NCBI RefSeq assembly: GCF_015291725.1
Contig: NZ_CP030038.1
Coordinates: forward strand, 6,685,001-6,749,000
Origin: Bradyrhizobium sp. CCBAU 51765
GTDB taxonomy: Bacteria; Pseudomonadota; Alphaproteobacteria; Rhizobiales; Xanthobacteraceae
DNA length: 64,000 nt
Direction: 5' to 3'
Under the pieces are notes generated by a model that saw nothing but the letters and a program-made list of their open reading frames with translations, was not told where the DNA came from and ran no database searches. Positions 26,060-34,766 of the stretch are shown in pieces. The stretch's first letter is position 1. Each line of letters begins with the position of its first letter. The translations under genes and the position numbers were made by a program.

Positions 26060-27202
26060 ATGACAAAGACCAAAATCGTCGATATTCGGAATCATGTTTT
26101 CGCTCCGGCGGCGATCGAAGCGGACGATTTCGTCGTCTGGAGAAATCTCGACGCTGTACCACACACCGTCGAGACCGCTCCCGACGCCAGTTTCTACTTC
26201 AATGTCGGTCCTCTTGCGACAGGCGAGGTGTCCAGTCCGGTCTGGTTTGGAAAACCAGGGAAATTTCCCTACCTATGCCGATATCACGCGGACATGACCG
26301 GCGAAATCGAGGTTGTCGCTCGCGGAGCAAAATTGCCGCAGCCCGCGCAAATGGATGGCGGACATCACGACATGCCCGGGCACGATATGCCCGGACATGG
26401 AGGGCACGATCTCTTCCATTTTCATGGCTTTGTGACCGGAGGCCGATCGGGGACAAAACTGTACATGTCCCATACGCCCGTGATCGCCGACGATCGTCAC
26501 CGCTTTCAAGTCATTCTGCGCAGCAGCTTCGTCGAGCAGAAGCACCGTGACATCTACGACAAGCTCAGGGCCTCGTCATTCGGTGCCGGCAAAGTCCAAA
26601 TATTTCACGATCATCTCTCACTAGTCGATATCGGCGACGGGACGATAAAGGATCTGCCGCAAGCATCGGTCGAATATTATCCTCCCGAAAGCCCTGACGG
26701 GATCGCCGTCCCTGGCCTGGAGGAGAACATTCCGGTCCGGATCGACCGGGTCCTGCATTTCCATCAGTTCGACCCGGACGCCAGCTATCCTCTCGGCCTG
26801 AGATATCTCGTCTATGGCGATGCCGACGACGTATTCATGGACCATCACATCATAGGTGCGCCAAGCTTCCATTCAGTCGCAAAATTGAAGGATGCGCCCG
26901 CGTTCTGGGAACCGACCAGGTTCGACGGCACGGCTGGAATTCTAATTCCAGAAAAGCGCATCGTAGACGTCTCTCCAAAGGTCCTGCGCAAAGTCGCTTT
27001 CGTCGACAATGCCTATCACCTCGCCTACCTGCCGCCATCGGGCGCATACAGGCAACCGCCACCAGACCCCTTGATCCGTCGTGACGGAACGCCTCCGATT
27101 TATGACGTGACCGTGGACGGCGCCGGCAGTGATCGCGTCACAATAGACAAATTCATTCATTTTGATGTCGCGCTGCTAAACAACCGGGTCGTCATCGCCT
27201 AG
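26060..27202 (+). CDS. Cupredoxin-domain protein with His/Met-rich linker
   Basis: A 380-aa protein. Residues 1-95 form a plastocyanin-like cupredoxin domain: DDFVVWRNLDAVPHTVET gives one His ligand, and FPYLCRYHADMTGEIEV gives the Cys, His and Met of a type 1 copper site. Next is a metal-binding-looking linker, HHDMPGHDMPGHGGHD (about residues 101-116), then a 260-residue domain I do not recognise with several His (FHFHGF, HFHQFD, DHHIIG). There is no export signal, which is odd for a cupredoxin. It begins 2 bases after the LodB-like gene and precedes tyrosinase, so a copper-delivery or electron-transfer role for that enzyme is likely, but inferred. Confidence 0.75.
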   Translation: MTKTKIVDIRNHVFAPAAIEADDFVVWRNLDAVPHTVETAPDASFYFNVGPLATGEVSSPVWFGKPGKFPYLCRYHADMTGEIEVVARGAKLPQPAQMDGGHHDMPGHDMPGHGGHDLFHFHGFVTGGRSGTKLYMSHTPVIADDRHRFQVILRSSFVEQKHRDIYDKLRASSFGAGKVQIFHDHLSLVDIGDGTIKDLPQASVEYYPPESPDGIAVPGLEENIPVRIDRVLHFHQFDPDASYPLGLRYLVYGDADDVFMDHHIIGAPSFHSVAKLKDAPAFWEPTRFDGTAGILIPEKRIVDVSPKVLRKVAFVDNAYHLAYLPPSGAYRQPPPDPLIRRDGTPPIYDVTVDGAGSDRVTIDKFIHFDVALLNNRVVIA

Positions 27203-27214
27203 GAGTACATCGCT

Positions 27215-28873
27215 TTGAGCATATCGCGCAGAGACTTGATGAAGGTAGCAGGAGCGTTCGCGGCTGGGGGAGGCTCTGTACGATCCGTCGCTGCGGCTTG
27301 CACAGCAGGAATTACGCCGAATCCGAGCTCGGTCATGCCGCGCATGCCCCTCGAAGAATTCGTCGAGACCGCGAGCCTGCTCGACTCCTTGAGACGCGGC
27401 GTCAGGGAGATGAAGAAAAGGAAACCGTCCGATCCATTGAGTTGGTTCTTTCAAGCCGCGATCCACGGCGTCCAGCTGGATCCTACGGACCTAGGTTACA
27501 AATACTACAAGGCGGCCTTGGACCAGGATCCTGGAGTGGCGCAGGTCGATCAGAAGTACTGGAAGCAATGTCCTCACTTCGGGCAGCATTCCGCCGACTT
27601 CCTACCGTGGCACCGGGCCTACACGTTCCACTTCGAACAAATTCTGCGGGAGCATACCGGCGACAGCAACTTTTCGCTTCCCTATTGGAATTATGGCCCG
27701 AGAACGAACCGGAAATTTCCGAAGGCGTTTGGAGTACAGCATCTGGACGGCAATCCCGGCAACGACGCCGATGAGAACATAAACCCGCTAATCATGAAGG
27801 AACGCGACTTCTACCTGACCTACTACGAACATCCCCTAATACCGAACATGCCGCTGCTGGAGCTGTCCGACGCTGTCGTCGACAACACTTCTGCTCTGGC
27901 CACGGACATCTTCTTCGGTACCACAGAGGATACCGGTATCGGAGGGGGAATAGCGGACAACAACCCTGGAACGCGGGGACTGCTCGAGAGCCGGCCTCAC
28001 GACAACATTCATCGTGTTGTCGGGGGAATCATTCCCGGAGCTGCGGTTGGCCACGACCAGAATGGCCATGAGATAGAGGTCGATGCGCTTGGCGCCATGG
28101 CGCAACCGCCGACCGCGGGCTTCGATCCGATCTTTCCGGTGCATCATACCAATATCGATTGGATATGGTCTCAATGGAGCGTCATGCCAGGCAAGAAGTG
28201 GGGTACCCTTCCGGACGCCTCTTGGTTCATGGAGAGGCCATGGTTCTTCTTCGATGCGAAGGGAAACTGCATCAACGAACCGCGGAAATCATACTTCGAT
28301 CACCGAGCGCTCGGAGTGAAATTCAAGTACGAAGACCTGTCCAGCATGCCCCTTCCCTTACCCTCCTTTCCCGCGGCGCTAGTGGTGGCAGACAGCGGAA
28401 CGGCGTCGAGAATAAAGTCTACTCAGGCGGTCGCGACTCTCGATTCGAGAATCGAGGCGGGATCGGCTCAGAACACAACGATCGTATTTCCTTCTCGAAC
28501 GCTTGATGCGTTACGATCGGCCTCCTTTGACCGTTCTCAGAAACGATTATTGCTCCGAATTTCGATAACGGGCTTGAATAGACTGCCGATCGTCGGCTTC
28601 GATGTTCACCTGACCCGCGCGGCTCCAAGCGGGGAGTTGAAACGCACTGATCCGAGTTTTCTTGGCTCCGTACATTTATTCGTCCATGCACACCATGACG
28701 ACGAGGTCTTTCAAGATTTCACGATTCAGGACCCGACAGTTGTCGATTCCGCGTCTCCGGCCGTCACCTTCGTGCCCGTCGCGCTCACACAAAGCATAGG
28801 TACGGGCCGGCCGAATCTCCAAGGAAGCCCGTTAAGGATCACGAGCATCTCCGTTCTCGCGCAGGACCGGTAA
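27215..28873 (+). CDS. Tat-exported tyrosinase-family copper oxidase
   Basis: A 552-aa protein with a twin-arginine signal (SRRDLMKVAGAFAAGGG) and a tyrosinase central domain. CuA is seen in HSADFLPWHRAYTFHFE, CuB in HDNIHRVVGG and FPVHHTNIDWIWSQW. Tyrosinases oxidise phenols to o-quinones. After residue 370 there is a beta-rich C-terminal domain (DPSFLGSVHLFVHAHHDDEV) as in polyphenol oxidases. The start is a TTG: it is the only start before the RR motif, and AGGAG lies 8 bases upstream; the next ATG would delete the Tat motif. Last gene of the LodAB-cupredoxin operon (12 bases after the cupredoxin stop). Confidence 0.85.
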   Translation: MSISRRDLMKVAGAFAAGGGSVRSVAAACTAGITPNPSSVMPRMPLEEFVETASLLDSLRRGVREMKKRKPSDPLSWFFQAAIHGVQLDPTDLGYKYYKAALDQDPGVAQVDQKYWKQCPHFGQHSADFLPWHRAYTFHFEQILREHTGDSNFSLPYWNYGPRTNRKFPKAFGVQHLDGNPGNDADENINPLIMKERDFYLTYYEHPLIPNMPLLELSDAVVDNTSALATDIFFGTTEDTGIGGGIADNNPGTRGLLESRPHDNIHRVVGGIIPGAAVGHDQNGHEIEVDALGAMAQPPTAGFDPIFPVHHTNIDWIWSQWSVMPGKKWGTLPDASWFMERPWFFFDAKGNCINEPRKSYFDHRALGVKFKYEDLSSMPLPLPSFPAALVVADSGTASRIKSTQAVATLDSRIEAGSAQNTTIVFPSRTLDALRSASFDRSQKRLLLRISITGLNRLPIVGFDVHLTRAAPSGELKRTDPSFLGSVHLFVHAHHDDEVFQDFTIQDPTVVDSASPAVTFVPVALTQSIGTGRPNLQGSPLRITSISVLAQDR

Positions 28874-29046
28874 GTGACGATAAAGTCCGAAACATTCTTC
28901 CAAACATGTCGCGGATGGAGCAGGTGATCCTAATTGCCGGGGCGTTGCGAGAACCTAGCATCAAGATGGTGCTGAAGAAGTACGACGAACAAGCCGCTAC
29001 CCGCGCAAACGCAAGCTTGGTCATATCGGGCCGAAAGGGGCGCCCC

Positions 29047-29772
29047 CTAAACCCTGATGACGCCGGTTCGATTGCGCGCATGGTGCAGTAGTTCATTTAA
29101 CCGCTTCGGCTGAATCCGTTGTCCAAAATGCGTGGTGTCGTTCTCATGGAATGCAATGAAGTGCGCGGAGAAGATCTGCTCCCCAGCTCTCAAATCCTCT
29201 GATCCGGCGTCCAATATGTTCGTTATGATCCCTTTGACAGGGTTTTTTGCAGGCATTTCCTCGTAATGGAAAATCATAGAACGGAGGCCGCTTTCGACCG
29301 GCTCAACTACGTGAACCCGCTTCCTGATCAAAAAGGCGAAGCCCGAATGCCCGAACTGAATCTTGCTTTTTCCGATGGTACGATCCGATACGGTGTAAGT
29401 GTCGTCGGCGTATGAGATCTCCATCGGAAACTTGTCGAACTTGTCGTTGCTCGCGGGCCAATAAGCCTCGTATTTTCCGATCATGTTGTCGAGAAGCTTC
29501 TGCGACGTCGGCTCGGCCACGACCGCCTCGAGCAATGCCGAATGCAGCTTCGATTTCGTCGTGACGTAAAAGGCGTTACAGACGGCTTGCACGTAGGCTT
29601 GATTGAGTCTTCTGCCGGCAATTCGGTTCTCAAAATTCTCGAGATCGTCCTTGAGAGTCCTAGCGTTATTTTCATTCAGTATCGCCAGGACGCGATTGAG
29701 TTCTTCCGTCGATTTTCGCATTCGTTCGATCGCAGTATGCAAACGCTCACGTGTGTAGAGCTCGATATCCAT
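29047..29772 (-). CDS. Hypothetical protein, coiled-coil N-terminus
   Basis: A 241-aa protein (from MDIELYTRERLHTAIERMRK) I do not recognise. The first 70 residues are a long charged helix (STEELNRVLAILNENNARTL, KDDLENFENRI); the rest is mixed alpha/beta with YTVSDRTIGKSKIQFGHSGF and IRKRVHVVEPVE. It is convergent with the tyrosinase gene. The ATG at 29772 is preferred over a start 57 bases upstream, which adds a hydrophobic, unlikely N-terminus. The AT-rich bases upstream (29820-29900) could hold its promoter. Confidence 0.6.
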   Translation of the reverse strand: MDIELYTRERLHTAIERMRKSTEELNRVLAILNENNARTLKDDLENFENRIAGRRLNQAYVQAVCNAFYVTTKSKLHSALLEAVVAEPTSQKLLDNMIGKYEAYWPASNDKFDKFPMEISYADDTYTVSDRTIGKSKIQFGHSGFAFLIRKRVHVVEPVESGLRSMIFHYEEMPAKNPVKGIITNILDAGSEDLRAGEQIFSAHFIAFHENDTTHFGQRIQPKRLNELLHHARNRTGVIRV

Positions 29773-30362
29773 GCCGAATTCCGGAAGAAAAAAATGCAGA
29801 AATGATGCGGGAGCGCAAATTGGGTACAAATTTACGGGAATGTCAAATTACTCGAAATTTTCGTACGGCACAACTTTGGGTACGAAACGAAGCAACCCAA
29901 CTAATTGACCCCTCTAATCGAAATTGACCCGCGCGCGGACCACTTGGCATTCTTGCGACCAGCGGGAGGAGCCACGACCAATGCACGGGGAGCGCCGTAG
30001 ATGGGGACAAAGATCAAGTAGCTGCTGCAGGCGGATTGGAGAGCGGATCTGCTCTCCATGTGATCCGCAGGAGAGAGCCGACCTGAAGCGCCTGGGCGGC
30101 GGGGCCGGATTCGCACCAGGCTTCAATGTCGAACGTTCAGGAGGCATTTCGGTGAAGCAGTTAGCGAAATACGGCCGCTCGGCGGCCTTTTGAAAGGGCG
30201 CCTCTCTTCGTTTGAAGGTTTTGATCGTCCTTTCGGTCGAACCATTAGCCCGGCGCCCGTTCCGGCACTATTGGCCGCTTAAGTAAGTTGCGTAACAAGA
30301 GCTCGTGTAGCGCAGCTCGGCTCTCATTTTGGTCTCGCGGTTCGACGAAGGAGTGACTTGAG
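29773..30362. other. Intergenic, no supported gene
   Basis: About 590 bases between the divergent hypothetical gene and the RelA/SpoT-domain gene. Short frames on both strands have biased, non-protein composition. It contains an AT-rich stretch at 29820-29900 and the GC hairpin at 30173-30191. GGAG at about 30348 is the ribosome site of the next gene. Confidence 0.45.
30173..30191. terminator. GC hairpin followed by T run
   Basis: GGCCGC-TCG-GCGGCC, a perfect 6-bp stem with a 3-base loop, followed by TTTT on the plus strand. It looks like a rho-independent terminator for something transcribed rightward, but no plus-strand gene is seen just upstream; it may be left over from a lost gene. Confidence 0.45.
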
Positions 30363-31820
30363 ATGAAAAAGGCCAGGGAAAACGCCATCGGCAAGGTGAC
30401 GCTTTCGATGACCTACGAGGAAGCGCGGGACGCCGTCGACAAATACTTGAAGACGAACTCGCGCCGGTATCTCGACATCCTCGAGAAAGCGAGCGACGTG
30501 GTGGAAACCATCCGCCGCGGCTCCAAAGGCATTCTCATCGCCGACGCGTACACGCGCGCAAAGAAGCAAGGCGGCGAGGAGTTTAAGGACCGCGCGAAGA
30601 TCATCCACAAACTGATAGAAGGCCGGGCTGCGGACGCCAACTTTCGGATCGACAACATCGCCGACATGGTCGGAATGACGGTCGTAGTCTTCTATCCGGA
30701 CCAGATCAACGCGTTCATCCAGGTCTTCTCGTCGGAAGCCAAGAAGGAAGGCTTGTTCCTGGACAAGTTCAGCGACGGGAAGATCAGCAAGATTCATAAG
30801 GATCGCGGATACCACGCCACCCATCTTCGCATCGGGTACAAATCGGTCGATACGGAAAGATTGAGGATGGAGATACAGGTCAAGACCATGCTTCACGATG
30901 CGTGGGGCGCTAAGACTCACGATCTGACCTATAAGCCCATCGGCGACCTGGACCCGCGACTGAAAGCTCTGATGGAAAGCTTCGGCGAAAGCCTTCAGGC
31001 GATCGAGGTGCAAAGCCAGACGCTGCGCGACTCGATTCTATCGAGGGTACAACTGATGCATTCCAAGCGGCGCGATGCGAGGTTGGAGCTGATGTCCAAG
31101 CTCACCCGCCATCGCATCAGCTCGCCGGAGGGCAGTGCGGCTTATGATGGGTTGATCGCACGCATCAAGATGGACCATGTCCACCTTTCAACGTGCGCGG
31201 CGCGCGATGCGGACTTGGCGGACCTGCTCGCGGCAATCGAGCGCCTCGAAGAGGTCGGCGTCAATGCAAAGGACCGCTTGAAGCTGACGGTTGCGTTGGC
31301 ATCCTACCGAGACGACGGCATCCTCGACCCGCGGATCGACGACGCGATCGATGCCTGGAAGAAGGAAGAGCGCGATGAGGGGGTTGCTGAGCCGATCATG
31401 CAGGTATGGATCGAAAGCTCGGCACTGTACCAGACCAATCGGGTCTCGGACGCGATCGCCATCCTGCGACGATTTTTGGCCGAGAATCCGATCGACGAGC
31501 GGACAGCGGTGTTGGCCAACAACCTGGCTAACTACGTCACCGAAGTTTGCCTGGATCGGCCGAAACTCGACAAGGACGCTGAACAGGAGGTTGCGGCGCT
31601 ACTTACTGGAATTGAGCCTTTCATCGACAAATTCGAGCGCACTGCGTATTTGAATACGAAGGGCGCCTATCTGGTGGTGTTCGGGGACGACAGCAAGCTC
31701 GATGACGGACTCGACCTCATTTGGGAGGCATCGAAGCTGCTGCTGTCATCCGGGGAGGCTGGGCATGGTTACTGCGAGCTCTATCAGGCTCACGGGTGGC
31801 GGCGCAAACTGCACCTATGA
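30363..31820 (+). CDS. RelA/SpoT-domain protein with long C-terminal region
   Basis: A 485-aa protein. Residues about 25-235 are a RelA/SpoT nucleotidyltransferase-like domain: RAKIIHKLIEGRAADANFRI and DNIADMVGMTVVVFYPDQIN match the start of the synthetase fold, GYHATHLRIGY is the G-loop, and EIQVKTMLHDAWGAKTHDLTY the EIQ.RT...WA...H..YK motif. Such enzymes make (p)ppGpp or related nucleotides; toxic members pyrophosphorylate other targets. There is no HD hydrolase, TGS or ACT domain. The C-terminal 240 residues are helical, with repeat-like TPR character, and could regulate it. GGAG 9 bases before the ATG. It stands alone, like accessory or toxSAS-type genes. Confidence 0.75.
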   Translation: MKKARENAIGKVTLSMTYEEARDAVDKYLKTNSRRYLDILEKASDVVETIRRGSKGILIADAYTRAKKQGGEEFKDRAKIIHKLIEGRAADANFRIDNIADMVGMTVVVFYPDQINAFIQVFSSEAKKEGLFLDKFSDGKISKIHKDRGYHATHLRIGYKSVDTERLRMEIQVKTMLHDAWGAKTHDLTYKPIGDLDPRLKALMESFGESLQAIEVQSQTLRDSILSRVQLMHSKRRDARLELMSKLTRHRISSPEGSAAYDGLIARIKMDHVHLSTCAARDADLADLLAAIERLEEVGVNAKDRLKLTVALASYRDDGILDPRIDDAIDAWKKEERDEGVAEPIMQVWIESSALYQTNRVSDAIAILRRFLAENPIDERTAVLANNLANYVTEVCLDRPKLDKDAEQEVAALLTGIEPFIDKFERTAYLNTKGAYLVVFGDDSKLDDGLDLIWEASKLLLSSGEAGHGYCELYQAHGWRRKLHL

Positions 31821-32228
31821 ATACTACCAAGGGAAGATAGGACGACGAGCCATATAGCACCTTTTGTTCGAACCGGAGGGCAAGCCCCGTTTGGGCTTGT
31901 CTCGATTCACCTCGAATGTGGCGACCTCGACTCTACAAGTCAACGCGCTACCAAGGGGTTAACCCCTGTTTGTTAGAGGTTGTGTGCGGCTAAGCACACA
32001 TCCTCGATCTGTCTAAACGATACTCTCACGCGCTGGCGAAACCGTGACGACAGTTTGTCCTGCGACAGCGTGACAATCACGTCGGCGCGATGTTGTTCGA
32101 TCGAAGCTAGATCGCTGAGAAGGGATGTCGAGGCATTGCGACCCAGGCTTGCCCCAAGAATTTTCCTTAGGTTTCTCCGGGAAAGGATCACACCAAATAA
32201 GCCACTGACAATATTGGGATATTTGGTT
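31821..32228. other. Intergenic with possible terminator; no supported gene
   Basis: About 400 bases after the RelA/SpoT-domain gene. Apart from the hairpin at 31881-31899 and the tRNA-like fragment to the right, only a weak 87-codon minus-strand frame (ending 31973) is open; it has no ribosome site and I do not support it. Confidence 0.4.
31881..31899 (+). terminator. Hairpin after RelA/SpoT-domain gene
   Basis: CAAGCCC-CGTTT-GGGCTTG, a perfect 7-bp stem with a 5-base loop, 60 bases past the stop codon, followed by TCTCGATT. The T run is poor, but position and stem suit a transcription terminator. Confidence 0.55.
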
Positions 32229-32275
32229 TGGGGCACCGTGGCTCGAACCTGGGACCCGCTGATTAAGAGTCCTGA
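32229..32275 (-). other. Decayed tRNA-Lys(CTT) 3' fragment, possible att remnant
   Basis: The minus strand reads GACTCTTAATCAGCGGGTCC, then CAGGTTCGAGCCACGGTGCC and CCA. This is the anticodon loop (CTT), variable region, T loop (GGTTCGAGCC) and acceptor 3' strand of a tRNA-Lys. The anticodon and T stems have mismatches and about two bases are missing from the T stem; there is no 5' half. Such 3' tRNA fragments are left at the edges of integrative elements. No integrase gene is adjacent. Confidence 0.5.
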
Positions 32276-32385
32276 AGATCAGCAGTCTCAACAAGGTAAC
32301 CGCAAACCAGAGCGATGAAGGCCCTTTGATAATTACCGGGAGAGCAAACCGGGATCATAGCGCCCATAGGCATGACGGCTTCCGG

Positions 32386-34308
32386 CTATCGCATCGATCT
32401 GGGCTCGAGGCCGTGCTCCCGGAGAACCTTGTGCATCAGCTCGCCCTTGATCTCACGTGCGATTTCGCTGAGGATCTGTGCTCCGACCATCCGCCGGGCA
32501 TCAACATCATCCGTCAGGCCATGCTCCGCGAGCCGCTCGTTCAAGCGCGTCGGAAACTCATCTTCCAGCGCATCGGCAAGCCGGTCCTGCATAGCGGCAT
32601 GATCATCGGGGGCGATTCGCCTCACCACCGTATCCCAAGGCTCCCAGCTCGTTGCTAGAAAATCCTCCAAACCCGTCGCTTCCTGTTCCCGCACCGACGT
32701 CTCTGCCCTGGCAACGTCCTCCGGAGTGACGTCAGAGAGATTCAAGAAGCGCATATCCGGGGCGATGTGACGCAGTTCCAGCCGATCCCGTAGCTGGGTC
32801 TGATAGGCAAGATAGACCTCGATCTCGTCGATATTGGCCTGCGGGTCGGCACGCCGAAGCGAGCTGACCGTCTCGCGTGCGATGTCGTCAAGCGCCCCCA
32901 AACGAAACATGACACGGCCATGTTGGAGCAGTTGGTCGAGCCGATTGTCATAGAGCCCATCTTTGACATCAGCGTTCAGGCGTGCGGTCTGCATGCCGTT
33001 CCAGGTCAAAGTGATGCGATCCTCGCAGGACGCAGTCGCTCCATTAGCCAGCTCGAAAAACTGCTTGCGCAGTCGCGGCCTCATCGCGGCCTGTAGCAGA
33101 TTCTCGGCCACCTGGTCGCGGAACGCCTGATGACCATAGTTTACGGTGCCCGCAAGTCTTTCGAGAAACAGAGCGAAGTCCTGCGCACCCGGCTCTGCGG
33201 CGAAGCCCTGCCACGCGTCCACTGCGCCAGGCTGGTCCGCGAGCCAGTCCGCGACAACCTCGTGCAGGGGCCGCGACTGGTGTTCCATCGGTTGTAGCGA
33301 CATCGACAGGAAGACCTGCGGGCCGGCATAGTCCGCGCCGCGCGTGGCTGTCGCCAAATCGGTCAGCACCGGGGCCGGTATCGGATTAGACCGCAGGTCG
33401 ATGCTGGACGCGCTGCCGAGCTGCGTCAGCACGGTCGCGGGCAGGCCGGTCAGCTGGTTGTTACTGGCGCCGAGCATTTCAAGGCTGACGGGGAGTGTCT
33501 CGGGCAGATTGGTCAGCCGATTTTCGCTGACGTCCAGGTATCGAAGTCTGGCCGGAATGTCGGGCAGGCTTGTCAGCTGGTTGTCGCCTGCGTCCAGGTA
33601 CAGCAGCCTTGCCGGAAGATCGGGCAGGCTCGTCAGCTGATTTTCGCTGACATCCAGGCGGCGGAGCCTGGCAGGAAGCTCGGGCAGACGGGTCAGCTGA
33701 TTATTGCAGGCGGAGAACTCCTCGATCGTTGCCGGAAGGGCGGGCAGATCGGTCAGTTGGTTGCCATCGACGGTCAAGCTGCGGAGCCTGGACGGCAGCG
33801 CTGCCGGCAGGCTGGCCAGCTCGTTGGCCATGAGGTGGAGGTGCCGGAGCCTGCTAGGGAGGGCGGGCAGACTAGTCAGCCGGTTGTCAGAAGCGTAGAG
33901 GTCCCGGAGTCCGCCCGGAAGCTGGGCCGGCAGACTGCTCAACTGGTTACCGATGACATTGAGGGTTCGGAGCCTGGGCAGGAGTGAGGCTGGCAAGGCA
34001 GTCAAGGACAATGACGACAAATTCAGCTCGTCTCTGACATCACCCTCGTCCCGCCATGCCCTCGTCCGGCGGACTCCCTCTTGCCTATTCTCGCCTTCGC
34101 CCTGCCCCTCTTCCGCTGCCCAGCTCGCCAGGGTGCTGTCCTGCGACGAGACGAGGTCGGCGGCGGCCGCTCCTGTGGCCCACCGCGTCAGGGCTGACGC
34201 CCACTGGGTTAGGCACGAGGGGGACTGCCCGGCGGCCCCCGACGTTGGCTCGGTGCTTTCGGATTCGGAGGGTATGCCAGCGCGAGTCTGGGCCTGTTCT
34301 GTATTCAT
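32386..34308 (-). CDS. nopM: NopM-like type III effector, LRR-NEL E3 ubiquitin ligase
   Basis: A 640-aa effector of the IpaH/NopM group. Residues about 1-90 are a Ser/Gly/Ala-rich secretion region; about 92-320 hold around a dozen 20-residue leucine-rich repeats (pattern L..LDVSENQLTSLPDLPARL); the rest is the novel E3 ligase domain with FLERLAGT, and the catalytic Cys428 in ASCEDRITLTWN. The family is injected through type III secretion and transfers ubiquitin to host proteins. All key residues are present. A tts-box-like sequence lies 57 bases upstream, so it is expected to be under TtsI and flavonoid/NodD control. No secretion genes are in the window. Confidence 0.9.
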   Translation of the reverse strand: MNTEQAQTRAGIPSESESTEPTSGAAGQSPSCLTQWASALTRWATGAAAADLVSSQDSTLASWAAEEGQGEGENRQEGVRRTRAWRDEGDVRDELNLSSLSLTALPASLLPRLRTLNVIGNQLSSLPAQLPGGLRDLYASDNRLTSLPALPSRLRHLHLMANELASLPAALPSRLRSLTVDGNQLTDLPALPATIEEFSACNNQLTRLPELPARLRRLDVSENQLTSLPDLPARLLYLDAGDNQLTSLPDIPARLRYLDVSENRLTNLPETLPVSLEMLGASNNQLTGLPATVLTQLGSASSIDLRSNPIPAPVLTDLATATRGADYAGPQVFLSMSLQPMEHQSRPLHEVVADWLADQPGAVDAWQGFAAEPGAQDFALFLERLAGTVNYGHQAFRDQVAENLLQAAMRPRLRKQFFELANGATASCEDRITLTWNGMQTARLNADVKDGLYDNRLDQLLQHGRVMFRLGALDDIARETVSSLRRADPQANIDEIEVYLAYQTQLRDRLELRHIAPDMRFLNLSDVTPEDVARAETSVREQEATGLEDFLATSWEPWDTVVRRIAPDDHAAMQDRLADALEDEFPTRLNERLAEHGLTDDVDARRMVGAQILSEIAREIKGELMHKVLREHGLEPRSMR

Positions 34309-34365
34309 TGAACTTCATGACATGTTTGGTCTCAGCCGATAAGGCGGCTCTTTCGGCTAGATCGA

Positions 34366-34407
34366 GACGTTCGCATGCTAGGAAGCTCAGCTGTCGATAA
34401 GCTGACG
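34366..34407 (-). promoter_or_regulatory. tts box (TtsI binding site) before nopM
   Basis: The minus strand reads CGTCAGCTTATCGACAGCTG and continues AGCTTCC-TAGCATGCGAACGTC. This fits the tts-box pattern (GTCAG.TT.TCG.AAGCT then a CTAG.AT..C half), the site of the response regulator TtsI in rhizobia. It ends 57 bases before the nopM-like start and points toward it. Confidence 0.8.
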
Positions 34408-34415
34408 AGGTCAGG

Positions 34416-34766
34416 TTATCCGATCGCCTGCGGCCCTACTTTGGCGCCGGGCCCCAAAGGAAGCAGGATCCGTATCATCCTCATCCCGATGACGCTCGCA
34501 TCATCGATGGCATAGTCAATAAAACGCTGAGCAAGCTTAAAAAGAACGAGACTAACAAAAGGAAAGCTGCCTGGACGGCCAACATCAACGGAAGTTTAGT
34601 GCCGGCTGCAACTAAGAAGAAGGGGAGCATGCGCGAGCCGACAAAGATCGGCGGCACGAGCCTTTGCAAATTGGGTTATCGGCAACTCGGCGGCGAGGAC
34701 TCCGCTCCCCGCGATGAATTGCAAGCAAGCTCAGCCGAGGAACTGACGGCGAACCACATGCTGTAG
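34416..34766 (+). other. Orphan open frame without start, possible gene remnant
   Basis: A 116-codon open frame with protein-like composition (RLRPYFGAGPQRKQDPYHPH, then DDARIIDGIVNKTLSKLKKN and SMREPTKIGGTSLCKLGYRQ, ending SSAEELTANHML). It has no start codon before residue 70 and the frame upstream is closed at 34398. It may be the 3' part of a lost gene. I do not recognise it. Confidence 0.3.

Noticed and set aside
26340..26410. Short tandem repeat as possible CRISPR or satellite
   Set aside because: It only encodes the HDMPGHDMPGH linker of the cupredoxin protein; two imperfect copies.
28906..29091. 61-codon ORF after tyrosinase (MSRMEQVILIAGALREPSIK)
   Set aside because: No ribosome site, overlaps the convergent gene end, and no recognised pattern; possible but not supported.
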